This document shows positions 46,866 through 59,343 of a stretch of DNA of 64,000 nt, in pieces. Position 1 is the stretch's first letter. Every line of letters starts with the position of its first letter. This DNA is from Ursus arctos. Taxonomy: Eukaryota > Chordata > Mammalia > Carnivora > Ursidae. The notes beneath the pieces are model-generated. The model was given only the letters and a program-made list of their open reading frames with translations. It did not search any database and was not told the DNA's origin. Made by a program: the position numbers and the translations under genes. The DNA is taken from NCBI RefSeq assembly GCF_023065955.2, contig NW_026622974.1:32457718-32521717 (forward strand). Reading direction: 5' to 3'.

Positions 46866-49403
46866 GAATTTAGAGTGTAATCTATTGTGTAGTTTTAAGA
46901 GGCTTCAGGCACATGGATGATGGGAAAGTAAGGTGTGATAGCATACTTCAGCTTTTCTGCCATCTCTTAGTGCGTTCTTTCATATCTTTCATGTCAGAAG
47001 AAAACTGATACAGTTGGAAAATCAGGTAAATACTAAATGTTTAATAGTTTAAAGTTGATTAGATTTCCAAAAGGAATTTAAAACCCATACAGCACAAGTT
47101 CCTTGTTTTTAATAATCTAGTACTTCCTCATTGAAACTTCTAACCACTTTCTACTATCCAAAGCAAACATAAAAAGAAAATAAAGATTTCTTATAAGTGC
47201 AACTAAGTGCCAGTTTGACACCCCAATCTGAGTAGGGCATAGGAACAGACTTAATGGGACATCATATGCAGAAGGACTAGGGAAAGAGGACATAAAAATG
47301 AGAGTTTCTAAATGAGAGGGAAAAGGATTACTTAGCAATTTTTAGAGCGATTTAAGAAGTTTCGGGACTAGCCTTAAAAATAAGCAATGTAAAAACTTCC
47401 AGTGTTGGCAAAGATTGAGTAAACCTACTATAGTCTGTCTCACTGATTATAACTAAAACTCTGGACAGAATATAAAAAGTAACTGCTTGAGGAGTCTGAA
47501 AAGTAAACATAGCAGGCTGATTAGGGAAGGAAGTTAAAACCTGCAGCACAAACCACCAGCCATGGTGATGACTTTCCTGTATTTCTTTCCCTCTTTTGTC
47601 TGCCAGCTTTGCCATGATGATACACCAGGTCTAGGAACTGTGCAGTGGGTATGGACAGGAGAAACTCTGAGAGAAACCACTCTTCCTAGCCAGAGGACTG
47701 GGGAAAGGATCAACTGGAGAGGCCAAGAGATCATCCTTTCCCCTCTTTTTCCCTCTGCCTTGTGCCGGCCCCAGCTGTGAAGCTGCCCTTCTGCAGCACC
47801 AGAGGCAGACATGGCATTGGCATCTAAAATCCCAGAGACAGTTCACTCTCCAGCTAGAGGAATCAGGAGAAGGAACTCTTGTGGTGTCTTTTTCACACTC
47901 TCTCTTATCAACTCAACTCGAGGGCAACCCCAATTGCACAGAATTGCATTATAGCACCAGGGCTTGAAACTGAGAGAAGGAAATCCCTTAATTCTCTGTA
48001 TGTACAAGTCACAGGCTGCCTCCACAAGCTGTGCGTGTGTAGGACAGACCCAAAGAAGCTTAGCAAAAGATTTGAGAACTAAACCGTCATCTATTCTTGC
48101 TGCCCTAGTCTCAGACTGACCCTTCAGTGGTTCATGCACATAGACTTCCAGAACCATCGGCTGGAAAAAGGAGAAGGCCTGACTACTGCAAGTTTTTATA
48201 AACAGCGGAGCTCAAAGTCTGAAGTTTTAGAAGTCTGCACCATCACCAGGGTTGTGCCTGGCAGGCTTAGCAGTCCTCCTGTGGGGAAGGAAGGTGGAGG
48301 CCTGGGAGCAGGCAGCATGGTCTAAGGATCCCTTGGGTCACCTGGAGAGAAATAGTTCCCCTTCTTCCAATGCATTTGGGAGAGGTAGCATGGTCTCTCT
48401 GGGGACAAAAGAGCTGGTGGGAGCCAATGTGCTACTCTGTTCAATACCATAGGAACAGACACCAGCTGAGGGTAGCAAACCTTGGTCCTGGCCTTTTGCT
48501 GGGCTTTACCATAAATTCTGAGTTGCTGCACAGTTGTGCAACCACTTTTCTGGGACAAACCAGCACCAGCCACAGCACGTAAGACCCTCCCCCAGAGAAT
48601 CAGTGTGGGTTCCTGTCATGGGGGTCTCTGAAATTTGAAATTTTGAAACCCAGACTCCTGCCAGAAATAAAACACAGGAGTACTGTGTTGCCTGACAGGG
48701 AGACAGCTCAGACACAGACAGGGTGAAGGCAGGAATTTGACAGAAGCTGGTGACACAAAAGGGGAGATTGTTTTCTCTTCTGTAAGGGCTTCCTAAAGAG
48801 TGGCGGGTGCAAACTCCTTGCTCAGGGGACAAGAGAGCAGGGTGTTGCCATTTCCCCCCCACTCCTACCCATCAACGCTGACTTCAGTGAGCAACACAGT
48901 GCCCCCCCCCCCAGTGGAGGCTGGAGCCACTTACACCAAGCCCCATCCCTGGCACCCTGCATGTGCCTCTCCACTAGGGCAAGTCTGTCTGAGAATCAGA
49001 GCAGCAGGTCCCTCTTCCAGAAGACCAGCATAAACCCCTCCCATGCACCAAGTCTACTGATAACAGAGTGCTGCAAAACTTCAGCTCTAAGGGAAATAGG
49101 ATCTAGCTTCTTTTAACAACCAGACCAAAACACACTTAGTTAAAATTTGCTACAGAGTGGACAAGGTCCCCAAACCCCCCACTTCAGGCAAGGAGAAACT
49201 CTGCAGTGGACTGACCTGAAGGAAGGAACAGCCAAAACACGACACCTGGGTCTACACTCTGAAATATCTGACGCACCAGGCCCTGGACAGTATAGAACCT
49301 CTTCTTAATATAGCTATTACTGTCAGAAGAGGACTATAACAGGTTTTCCTAACAATCACAGAAAAAAAGAAGAAAAAAAAAACCCAACAGTGATGTAGAC
49401 AAA

Positions 49404-50499
49404 ATGACAAGATGGAGGAATTCACCCCAAAAGAAAGAATAGGAGGAAGTAAAGGCCAAGGATTTAATCAATACAGATATAAGTAAGATGCCTGAACCAG
49501 AATTTAAAACAACAATCATTAGGATACTAGCTGGGCTTAAGAAAAGCATAAAAGACACTAGAGAATCCCTTTCTGCAGAGATAAGGGAATTAAAAACTAG
49601 CCAGGCTGAAATAGAGAATGATATAACTGAGATGCAAAACTGATTGGATGCAATGACAACAAGGATGGATGAAGCAGAGGAATGAATCAGTGATACAGAA
49701 GATAAAATTATGGAAAATAATGAAGCTGAAAAGAAGAGGGAGAGAAAAGTATTGGATCATAAATGTAGTCTTAGGGAACTCAGCAACTCCTTAAAGCATA
49801 ACATTAATATCATCTCAGAAGAAGAAGAGAGGGGAAAGGGGACAGAAGGTTTATTTGAGGGGCACCTGGGTGGCACAGTGGTTAAGTGTCTGCCTTCGGC
49901 TCAGGGCTTAATCCCGGGGTTATGGGATTGAGCCCCACATCAGGCTCCTCCACTATAAGCCTGCTTCGTCCTCTCCCACTCCCCCTGCTTGTGTTCCCTC
50001 TCTCACTGGCGGTCTCTATCTCTGTCGAATAAATAAATAAAATCTTAAAAAAAAAAAAAGGTTTATTTGAGCAAAATATAGCTGAAATCTTCCCTAATCT
50101 GGGGAAGGAAACAGACATCAAAATCCAAGAGGCACAGAGAACTCCCATTAAATTCAACAAAAGCTGGCCCACACCAGGACATATTGTAGTCAAATCCTCA
50201 AAATACACTGACAAGGAAAGAATCCTGAAAGCAGCAATAAAAAAAAAAGTCCTTAATCTACAAGGGGAAGAAAAATCAGATTCACAGCAGATCTGTCCAC
50301 AGAAACTTGGCAGGCCAGATGAGAGTGGCATGATATATACAATGTGCTGAATGGGAAAAAATATGCAGCAAAGAATACTTTATCCAGCAAGGCATTCAGA
50401 ATAGAATGAGAGAAAAAGATTTTCCCAGACAAACAAAAACTAAAAGAGTTCATGACCACTAGACCAACACCACAAGAAATATGAAAGGGCACTCTCTGA
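49404..50499 (+). pseudogene. L1 ORF1 remnant
   Basis: ORF1p is the RNA-binding, coiled-coil trimer that packages L1 RNA. The start ATG at 49404 reads MTRWRNSPQKKE and then hits a TAG stop at codon 13, so the frame is broken at once. A later piece is open at 49710 (MENNEAEKKRERKVLDHK). The C-terminal end is recognisable near 50480-50499, finishing in TGA. A CAN-SINE at 49860-50057 interrupts the middle. No working ORF1p can be made. Confidence 0.88.
49860..50057 (+). mobile_element. CAN-SINE inside L1 ORF1, sense (arctoid-like subtype)
   Basis: Head 'ggcacctgggtggcacagtg', then 'ccccacatcaggctcctcc', 'cccctgcttgtgttccctc', AATAAATAAATAAAATCTT and a poly(A). The 14-bp duplication aaggtttatttgag lies at 49846-49859 and 50058-50071. 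Confidence 0.97.
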
Positions 50500-50578
50500 G
50501 TGCGAAAGAAAGACCAAAAGCAACAAAGACTAGAAATGAACAAGAACATCACCAGAAAGCAACTTTACAAGTAACACA

Positions 50579-53500
50579 ATGGCACTAAATTCATATCTAT
50601 CAATAGTCACTCTGAGTGTAAATGGACTAAATGCTTCAATCAAAAGACATAGGTATCAGAATGGATAAAAAAAACAAGACCTATCTATATGCTGCCTACA
50701 AGAGACTCATTTTAGACCTAACGACACCTGCATGTTCAAAGTGAGGAGATGGAGAACCATCTATCATGCTTAATGTATGTCAAAAGAAAGCCGAAGTAGC
50801 CATGTTTATATCAGATAAACTAGATTTTAAACCAAAGACTGTAACAAGAGATGAAGAAAGGCATTATATCATAATTAAGGGGTCTATCCATCAAGAAGAT
50901 CTAACAATTGCAAATATTTATGCCCCTAACTTGGAAGCACCCAAATATATGAGTCAGTTAATAACAAACACAAAGAAACTCATTGATAATAACACAGTAA
51001 TAGGAAGGGACTTTAATACCCCCACTTACAGCAATGGACAGATCATCTAAGCAGATCAATAAGGAAACAATGGCTTTGAATGACACACTGGACCAGATGG
51101 ACTTAACAAATATATTCAGAACATTTCATCCTAAAGCAGCAGAGTACACATTGTTTTTCAGCACACATGGAACATTCTCCAGAATAGATCACATACTGGG
51201 TCACGAATCAGCCCTCAAAAAAGTACAAAAAGATTGTGATTATGATCATACCATGCATATTTTCAGATCACAATGCTATGAAACTTAAAGTCAATTACAA
51301 GAAAAAATTTGGAAAGACCACAAATACACAGAGTTTAAAGAACATGCTACTAAAGAATGAACAGGTTTACCAGGAAATTAAAGAAAAAAATTAAAAATAC
51401 ATGGAAGCAAATGAAAATGAAAACATGACAATCCAAAATCTCTGGGATTCAGCAAAGGCAATCCTAAGAGGAAAGTATATTGAATACAGGCCTATCCCAA
51501 GAAGCAAGAAAAGTCTCAAATACACATCCTAACCTTAGACCTAAAGGACAGCAAGTAAAGTGTAAAGCCAGCAGAAGAAGGGAAATAATGAAGTTTAGGG
51601 GAGAAATAAATGATACAGAAACAAACAAACAAACAAAAAACCAGAACAAATCAACGAAACTAAGAGCTGGTTCTTTGAAAGAACTAATAAAATTGATAAA
51701 CCCCTAGCCAGACTTACCAAAAGAAAAGAGAAAGCACTCAAATAAATAAAATCATGAGTGAAAGAGGAGAGATCGCAAACAACACCACAGAAATATAAAC
51801 TATCATAAGAGAATATTATGAAAAATTTTATGCCAGCAAAATGGGCAATCTGGAAGAAATGGATAAATTCCTAGAAACATACAAACTACCAAAACTGAAA
51901 CAGGAAGAATTAAAAAATCTGAACAGACCCATAACCAGCAAAGAAATTGAATCAGTAATCAAAAATCTCCCAACAAACAAAAGTCCAGGGCCAGATGGCT
52001 TCCCAGAGGAATTCAGCCAGACATTTAAAGAAGAGTTAATACTTATTCTACCTAAACTGTTCCAAAAAAAAAAAAATAGAAATGGGAGGAAAACTTCCAA
52101 ACTCTTTCTATGAGGCCAGGATTACCTTGATTCCAAAAACAAATTTTAATAAAAGAAAGGATAAGACCCATATGATCCTTTCAATAGATGCAGAAAAAGC
52201 ATTTACAAAATACAGCATCCATTCTTGATAAAAACCCTCAACAAAGCGGGGATAGAAGGAACATACCTCAACATCATAAAGGCCACATACAAAAGACCCA
52301 CAGCTAATATCTTCCTCAATGGGGAAAAACAGAGTTTTCCTCTACAGTCAGGAACAAGACATGGATGTCCACTCTCACTATTACTATTTAACATAGTACT
52401 GGAAGTCTTAGCCTCAACAATCAGACAACAAAAACAAATAAAAGGCATCCAAATCAGCAGGGAAGAAGTCAAATTTTCACTATTTGCAGATGACATGATA
52501 CTCTATGTAGAAAACCTGAAAGACTCCACCAAAAAATTGCTAGAACTAATATATGAATTGAGCAAAGTCACAGGATATAAAATCAATGTACAGAAATCTG
52601 TTGTATTTCTATACAGAAATAATGAAGCAGCAGGAAAAGAAATCGAGGAATGTATCCCATTTACAATTGCACCAAAACAGTAAGATACCTAGGAATAAAC
52701 CTAACCAAAGGGGTAAAAGATCTGTACTCTGAAAACTATAGAACACTTACGAAAGAAACTGAAGATGACACAAAAAAATCGAAAAACATTCCATGCTCAT
52801 GGGTTGGGCGAACAAAAGTTGTTAAAATGTCCATACTACCCCAAGCAATCTCCACATTTAATGCAATCCCTACCAAAATACCACCAGCATTTTTCACAGA
52901 GCTAGAACAAACAATCCTAAAATGTGTATGGAACAACAAAAGACCCCAAATAGCCAAAGTAATCCTGAAAAAGAACAGCAAAGGTGGAGGCATAATGATT
53001 CTGGACTTCAAGCTATATTTATAAAGCTGTAGTCTTCAAGACAGTATGGTACTAGCACAAAAACAGACACACAGATACATGGAACAGAATAGAAAACCCA
53101 GAAATGGACCCACAACTATATGGTCAACAAATCTTTGACAAAGCAGGAAAGAATATCCAATAGAAAAAAGAGAGTCTCTTCAACAAATGATGTTGGGAAA
53201 ACTGGACAGCCACATGCAGAAGAATGAAACTGGACCACTTTCTTACACCATACACAAAAATAAATTCAAAATGAATGAAAGACCTAAATGTGAGACACAA
53301 AACCATCAAAATCCTAGAGTAGAACACAAGCAGCAACCTCTTTGACCTCAGTTGCAGCAACTTCTTACAAGACACATCTCCAGAGGCAAGGGAAACAGAA
53401 GCAAAAATAAACTATTGAGACTTCAAGATAAAAAGTTTCTGCACAGGGACACCTGGGTGGCTCAGTTGGTTAAGTGTCTGCCTTCAGCTCAGGTCATGGT

Positions 53501-54400
53501 CCCATGGTCCTGGGATCGAGTCCCATATCAGCCTCCTTTCTCAGTGGGGACCTGCTTCTCCCTCTGCCTGCTGTTCCCCCTGCTTGTGCTCTCTCTCTCT
53601 CACTCTCTGACAAATAAATAAATCTTAAAAAAAAAAAAAGTGCTTCTGTGTAGTGAAGGAAACAATCAATAAAACTAAAAGACAACCTACAGAACAGGAG
53701 AAGATATTTGCAAATGACATATCTGATAAAGGGTTAGTATCCAAAATCCATAAAGAACTTACTAAACTCAACATTCAAAAAACCAGAAAATTTAGTTAAG
53801 AAATGGGCAGAAGACATGAATAGATATTTCTCCAAAGAAGACATCCAGATGGCTAACAGACACATGGAAAGATGCTCAACATCACTCATCATCAGGGAAA
53901 TACAAATCAAAACCATGATGACATACCATCTTACACCTGTCAGAATGGCTAAAATTAACAACACAGGAAACAACAGATGTTGGTGAGGATGCAGAGAAAA
54001 GGGAACCCTCACACACTATTGGTGGGAATGCAAACTGGTTGCAGCCACCTGGAAAACAGTATGGAGGTTTCTCAAAAAGTTAAAAATAGAACTACCCTAT
54101 GACCTAGCAATTGCACTACTAGGTATTTACCCAAAGTATATCAAAATACAGATTTGAAAGGGTACACGCACCCCAATGTTTATAGCAGCGTTATCAACAA
54201 GAGCCAAATGGAAAAAGCCCAAATGTCCATCAACTGATGAATGGATAAAGAAGTGGGATATATATATGATGGAATATTACTCAGCCATCCAGAATAATGA
54301 AATCTTGCCATTTGCAATGACGTGGATAGAACTAGAATGTATTATGCTAAGCAAAATTTAAAAAAAGACAAATACCATATAATTTTATTCAGATGTGGAA
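50579..54400 (+). pseudogene. L1 ORF2 remnant (endonuclease and reverse transcriptase)
   Basis: ORF2p nicks target DNA and reverse-transcribes L1 RNA. The start ATG at 50579 reads MALNSYLSIVTLSVNGLNAS, the APE-type endonuclease N-terminus. Open pieces follow in shifting frames: an endonuclease part at 50766-51288 (DFKPKTVTRDEERHYIIIKG), the palm-side region at 51841-52113 ([17 protein letters not shown]), and an RT core at 52225-52683 with the catalytic FADD ([14 protein letters not shown]). Between about 52110 and 52190 the text jumps from the 'YEARITLIP' region to '[11 protein letters not shown]', losing roughly 75 codons of the RT domain. A CAN-SINE (53447-53636) interrupts the C-terminal part. 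The end is near 54361. Confidence 0.9.
53447..53636 (+). mobile_element. CAN-SINE inside L1 ORF2, sense
   Basis: Head 'ggacacctgggtggctcagt', 'ctgccttcagctcaggtcat', a CT-rich block, 'caaataaataaatctt' and poly(A). The flanking L1 words 'aaaagtttctgcacag' (left) and 'aaaagtgcttctgtgtag' (right) are diverged copies of one target site. Confidence 0.95.
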
Positions 54401-57274
54401 TTTAAGAAACAAAACAGATGATCATATGGGAAGGAAAAAAAAGAAATAAGCAAACCATGAAACTCTTAAGTATAGAGAACAAACTGAGGTTTGATGGAGG
54501 GGGATGGGTAGGCAATAAGCTAAATGGGTGATGGGTGTTAAGGAAGGTACTTATTGTGATGAGCACTGGGTGTTACGTGTAAGTGATAAATCACTAAATT
54601 CTACTCCTGAAACCAATGTTACACTATATGCTAAATAACTAGAATTTAAATAAAATCTGAAAAGAAAAAAAAGAAAAATGCCAAAAAAATACATCTGTCA
54701 ACTCAGAATTCTATGCTCTATGGAAATATCCTTATTTTTTTAACAGAATACTTAAGTCAACAATATCAGAATACACTTTCTTCTCAAGTGCATGTGAAAC
54801 CTTCACCAAGATAGACCATGTCTATATACATAAAGATAACATAAATAAATACATAAAGATAACAAATTTAAAAGAACTGAAATCATACTAAATATGTTCT
54901 CTGACCATAATGGAATTAAACTAGAAACAATAAGAAGATATATGGATAATCCCCCCAAATTTGGAAATTAAAAAAAAATAAAACACTTCTAAATAATACA
55001 TGGATTAAAGAAGAAATCCCAAAGGAAGTTAGATAATATTTTGAACTGAATGAAAATGAAGATACCACATGTCAAACTTTTTGACTGCAGCTAAAATAAT
55101 GCTTAGAGAGAAATTTATAGCACAAATCTTATATTAGAAGTCTCAAATCAATGCTTTATACTTTCTCTTGAAGAAACTAAAAATAACTAACACAAAGCAA
55201 GTATAAGGAAGGAAATAATAAAGAGCAGAAATCAGTAGTATTGAAAAAAGAAAAAAAACAATGAAAAAACATTTAATGCAGTGAAAATCTAGATTTTTGA
55301 AAAAACTGAATAAAATTGATAAACCTCCAGTATAAAGATCATCATTATAAAGATATATCACTGCAGAGCCTGGAGCCATTAAAAAGATAATAAAGGGTAT
55401 GACAACAACTTTATTCTCATAAATTCTATAACTTAGATGAAATGGACCAATTTCCTGAAAGGCACGAGGTACAAAATCTTATTCAAGGAGAATAAATAAC
55501 TGGAATAGTACTATATCTTTTAAACAATTGGATTTGTGTTGCAAAGTTTCCAATAAAGAAAGTTCTAGGGCCAAATGGTTTCATTGGACAATTCTACCAA
55601 ATATTAAAGAGGAAATTATACCAATTCTACAATTCACTTCCAGAAAACAGAAGATACAGTTCCCAACTCATTTTACTAGGCCATTATTATCCTGATACCA
55701 AAACCAGACAAAGACATTACAAGAAAATAAAACTACAGAATGATGTCTCACACATCCAAGATATAAAAATCTTCAATAAAGTACTAACAAATAAGATCCA
55801 ATGATATGTAAAAAAGATAATTCACTATGACACAAAGTTGTTTCAATATCAGAAAATCAATCAATGTAATTCACTAAATGATTCACAATAAAAATTCTCA
55901 CAAATCTAGGAACAGAAGGGAACTTCCTCAACGTGGTAAAGAGCATCTACAAAAAACCCTACAGCAACATTATATTTAATAGCATGAGACTGGACACTTT
56001 CTCCCTAAGTGCCTAAGTGGGTACAATGTAAAGATATCCCTTCTCACCATATTTATTCTCACCATATTTACCCTTAGTATCATACTGTAAGTTTTAAACA
56101 GTGTAATAAAGCAAGAAAAAGAAAAGACATACAGATTGGAAAGGCAGTAGTAAAACTCTTTCTATTCAAAGATAATAATTGCTTTGTGGAAAATTTCAAG
56201 AAATCTAAAAAAGAGCTGTTTGAACTAACAAGTGAGTTTAACAATGTCACAAGATACAAAGTTAATATACAAAAATCAATGGTATTTCTATATATTAGTA
56301 ATGAGCAATTGAAAATTGAAGTTATAGAAAACTGTCCTTTACAAATAAATTAAATACTAAGTGTAAACCGAACAAAATATGCACAGATTCTCTGTGCTGA
56401 AAACTATAAAACACTAATGAATAAAATCAAAGTAGACCTAAGTAAATATAGAGAGGCGCCATGTTAATGGAAGACTCAATATTGTTAAGAAGTTAATTCT
56501 TTCCAAACTGATCTATAGATTCAACAAAATCCTAAACAAAACTCTGAAGGGATTTTTTTTTTCGATAGAAAAGAGATTCTAAAATTTATATAGAAACTAG
56601 AACAGCCAAAATAATTTTGTCAAAGAACAAAGTTGGAGGATACACACCACCTGATTTCAAGATTTCCTATTAAGCTACAATAATCAACACAGTATGGTAA
56701 CAGCAAAAGATAGACCTGTAGATCCACGGAACAGAATCAAGAGGCCATGTATAAACTCACTGAAATATAGTCCATTGATTTTTGGCAACGAGGCAAAGGC
56801 AATTCAACAAAGAAAGAACAGTCATTCAGCCATATGCAAAGAAAAGAACCTTGACATTATACATATCATACAAAAAGTAACCAAAAATAGATTATAAACC
56901 TGATGTAAAATATGACACTATAAAACTTTTAGAAGAAATCATAAGAGAAAATCTTTGTGTGTTCAAATTAGGGAAAGATATCTTAGATACAACTCCAAGA
57001 ACATGACCGCAAAAGAAAAAAATTCTTTAACATACCTCATCAAAATATAAAAACTTCTGCTCTTTGAAAGATATCAAGAAACTGAAAAGCCAAGCCATAG
57101 ACTGATAGAAAATATTTATAAATTATACATATGACAAACAGCTCGTATCCAGAATATATTTTAAAAAACCTTAAAACTCAACAAAAAGAAAGCAAATAAC
57201 CCAATAAAAAATAGGCAAAGATTTGAGCAGACACTTCACCAAAGAAGACTGATAGGCACCTGAAAAGATACTTT

Positions 57275-57460
57275 TTTAAAAAAGATTTTATTTATTTATT
57301 ATTTGAGGTGAGAAATTGAGAGAACAAGTGGGAGGAGGGACAGAGGGAGAAGCAAACTCCCTGCAGAGGAAGGAGCCTGATGTGGGACTCGATCCCAGGA
57401 TCTTGGGATCATGACCTGAGCCGAAGGCAAACGCTTAACTGAATGAGCCACCCAGGCACC
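57275..57460 (-). mobile_element. CAN-SINE in the older L1, antisense
   Basis: The + strand has AAAGATTTTATTTATTTATT, then 'gggatcatgacctgagccg' and the reverse-complement head ending 'gagccacccaggcacc'. The duplication tgaaaagatacttt lies at 57261-57274 and 57461-57474. Confidence 0.95.
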
Positions 57461-57861
57461 TGAAAAGATACTTTAACATCATTATTCTTTGGGGAAATTA
57501 AAATTAAAATCACAAGATCCCATTATACTTCTATTAGGGTGGCAAAAAACAAAAACAAATAAAACCCCTAACAATATCAAGCGCTAGCAAAGAAAAGTGG
57601 AATTACCATATATTCGAGATGCAAAATGGTACAGCCACTCTGTAAAATAGTTGGGCAATTTCTTATAAAACTACACGTGCAGAAATTCCACTCCTGGGTA
57701 TTTCACTTAAGAGAATGAAACAAGTTCATACAAACACCTGTACACAAATGTTGATAGTACACAACTGGAAACAACCCAATACCTTGCAACTGTTGAAGGA
57801 TAAATACAAACTATTAATACAGGCAACAAGATGGATGAAGCTCAAATACATTATGCTAAGT

Positions 57862-58051
57862 TAAGGGCCAACAAACTATCTGGTCTCTAGGCCAAATTCA
57901 GCCACATTTATTCACTTATGGATTGTCTGTGGCTGCTTTTATGTTACTATGGCAGATTGAATAGTTGCAACAAAGACTATATGGCCCACATGGTACAGTA
58001 GCTAAAAATATTTACTACCCGGCCCTTACAGAAAAAGCTTACCAATTCCTG
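57862..58051 (-). mobile_element. hAT-Charlie nonautonomous element in the older L1
   Basis: Shows 'ggccaacaaactatctggtc', 'tggctgcttttatgttac', 'atttactacccggcccttac' and an end 'ttaccaattcctg', the reverse complement of the family seen at 31045. The 8-bp flanks are tgctaagt (57854-57861) and tgttaagt (58052-58059), 7 of 8 identical, the duplication length of hAT transposons. The L1 text is continuous across it. Confidence 0.9.
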
Positions 58052-58389
58052 TGTTAAGTGAGGGAAGATAGACACAAAAACTACATGTTCTGTGGTTCCA
58101 TTTATACAATGTTCTGGAAAAGTCAAAACTATTGGGAGGGAGAACAAATCACTGGTTCCCAGGGGTTGGGCTCGGTCACAGGAATTGACTATAAAGAATC
58201 AGCATTTTGGGGTGTGATAGAACTATTCTGTATCTTATTATGGTGGTTGTTACACAACTGTCTGCATTTGCTAATTAACATAACTGATAAAGCTGCACAT
58301 CCCTCCCCTGCCTCCCACCCCAAAAAGCGAGTCTTTCTGTATGTAAACTAAAAACTAAATTTAAAAAAAAAAGGCAAAATAAGTACTGT

Positions 58390-58930
58390 AAAATGACACA
58401 TATATTAGTCAGGACTTTTTAGCTGCAAGTTGCAGAAACTCAAATGATTTTTAAGCTGGAAAGAAAAGAGATGACTCACTGCTCAGAGAACTGGAAGAGC
58501 TACTTCGGTGAATGACAAACCCAAAGGCTGGACTTCAGGAACCAGAGGTGAGAGATGACACCCACAGATCATTGGGGCCAGGATTCTTTCGGGTCTTATA
58601 TTCTTGGTTGCTCTCTCCTATTGATCTCCTTGTGGCAGGAAACCTGTCTCCCGGCAGTCCCAATTTAGTAACCCAGAGAAAGAGAGAAACATTTTCCCTC
58701 TAAGTGTTTACTAATCAACTCTGGGGAAAGATGATGATCTTTGTGGTCACAGACTCACACCTTGATCAATCACTGTAGCCAAGAGGGAAAAAGCACTAGG
58801 ATAGCTAACCCCACCTCTGGAGACAAAGGACTAGGTTTTGTTTTGAGAAGAATGGAATTAGAAAGCTTCTCGGGCAGGCAAAATCCAGTTGCAAGCTCAG
58901 TCAACTTCACTGACCATAAATTAATATAAT
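58390..58930. mobile_element. Old interspersed repeat, family not assigned
   Basis: Words 'tttagctgcaagttgcag', 'tcaatcactgtagccaagag' and 'ctcgggcaggcaaaatcc' fit a common old mammalian repeat, probably the family at 23430. I cannot name it or fix its ends. Confidence 0.4.
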
Positions 58931-59109
58931 AAACACAACGTCTAGTAGAACATCTCTTTATAGTTTCACAATTGTTTCCCTACAGTAGGAAAACTTGGAT
59001 TTGAAAGGTCAAACTAGGGCATTTAAAAAAGTTTTGAGGCACTTAACCCGTGCAGTCTGTGACTTAATAGGACTGGGAGCCTATCTAAGTGTGAAAATAT
59101 TTATTTCAG

Positions 59110-59326
59110 GGGCGCCTGGGTGGCACAGCGGTTGGGCGTCTGCCTTCGGCTCAGGGCGTGATCCCCGTGATCCCGGCGTTACGGGATTGAGCCCCACATC
59201 AGGCTCCTCCGCTGTGAGCCTGCTTCTTCCTCTCCCACTCCCCCTGCTTGTGTTCCCTCTCTCGCTGGCTGTCTCTATCTCTGTCAAATAAATAAATAAA
59301 ATCTTAAAAAAAAAAAAAAAAGAAAA
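59110..59326 (+). mobile_element. CAN-SINE, sense, the least diverged copy in the window
   Basis: Intact head GGGGCGCCTGGGTGGCACAG, 'ccttcggctcagggcgtgat', 'ccccacatcaggctcctcc', CT-rich block, AATAAATAAATAAAATCTT and a long A-rich tail. The perfect 17-bp duplication gaaaatatttatttcag lies at 59093-59109 and 59327-59343. High CpG retention suggests a recent insertion. Confidence 0.98.
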
Positions 59327-59343
59327 GAAAATATTTATTTCAG

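Larger units (their letters stand above)
47400..54680 (+). mobile_element. Near-full-length but inactive carnivore L1 retrotransposon
   Basis: A sense L1 of about 7.3 kb. The 5'UTR region (about 47.4-49.4 kb; the left edge is uncertain and may include an older L1 5' end) has words such as 'atcaccagggttgtgcctgg' and 'ggctttaccataaattctg'. It is followed by an ORF1 remnant (49404-50499), a short spacer, an ORF2 remnant (50579-~54400) and a 3'UTR ending near 54680 in an A-rich tail ('aagaaaaaaaagaaaaatg'). Numerous stops, frameshifts and an RT-domain deletion make it dead. Two CAN-SINEs (49860 and 53447) inserted into it later. Confidence 0.9.
54690..58375 (+). mobile_element. Older L1 LINE, sense, split by a CAN-SINE and a hAT
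   Basis: Directly after the L1 above a second, more diverged L1 runs in the same direction: 'tctcaagtgcatgtgaaacc', 'cataatggaattaaactag', 'tttctatatattagtaatg' and, near the end, 'caagatggatgaagctc'. The 3'UTR after the hAT reads 'gttctgtggttccatttata' and 'tggtggttgttacacaac' and finishes in an A-rich tail near 58375. No long frame survives. The first 54.68-54.73 kb looks like ORF1-side text joined directly to mid-ORF2, so it carries an internal deletion or is a composite. Confidence 0.85.

Noticed and set aside
59110..59180. tRNA gene suggested by A/B-box-like text in the CAN-SINE heads
   Set aside because: The SINE head descends from a tRNA but lacks a cloverleaf-competent full tRNA, and ten dispersed copies carry retroposon tails and duplications.
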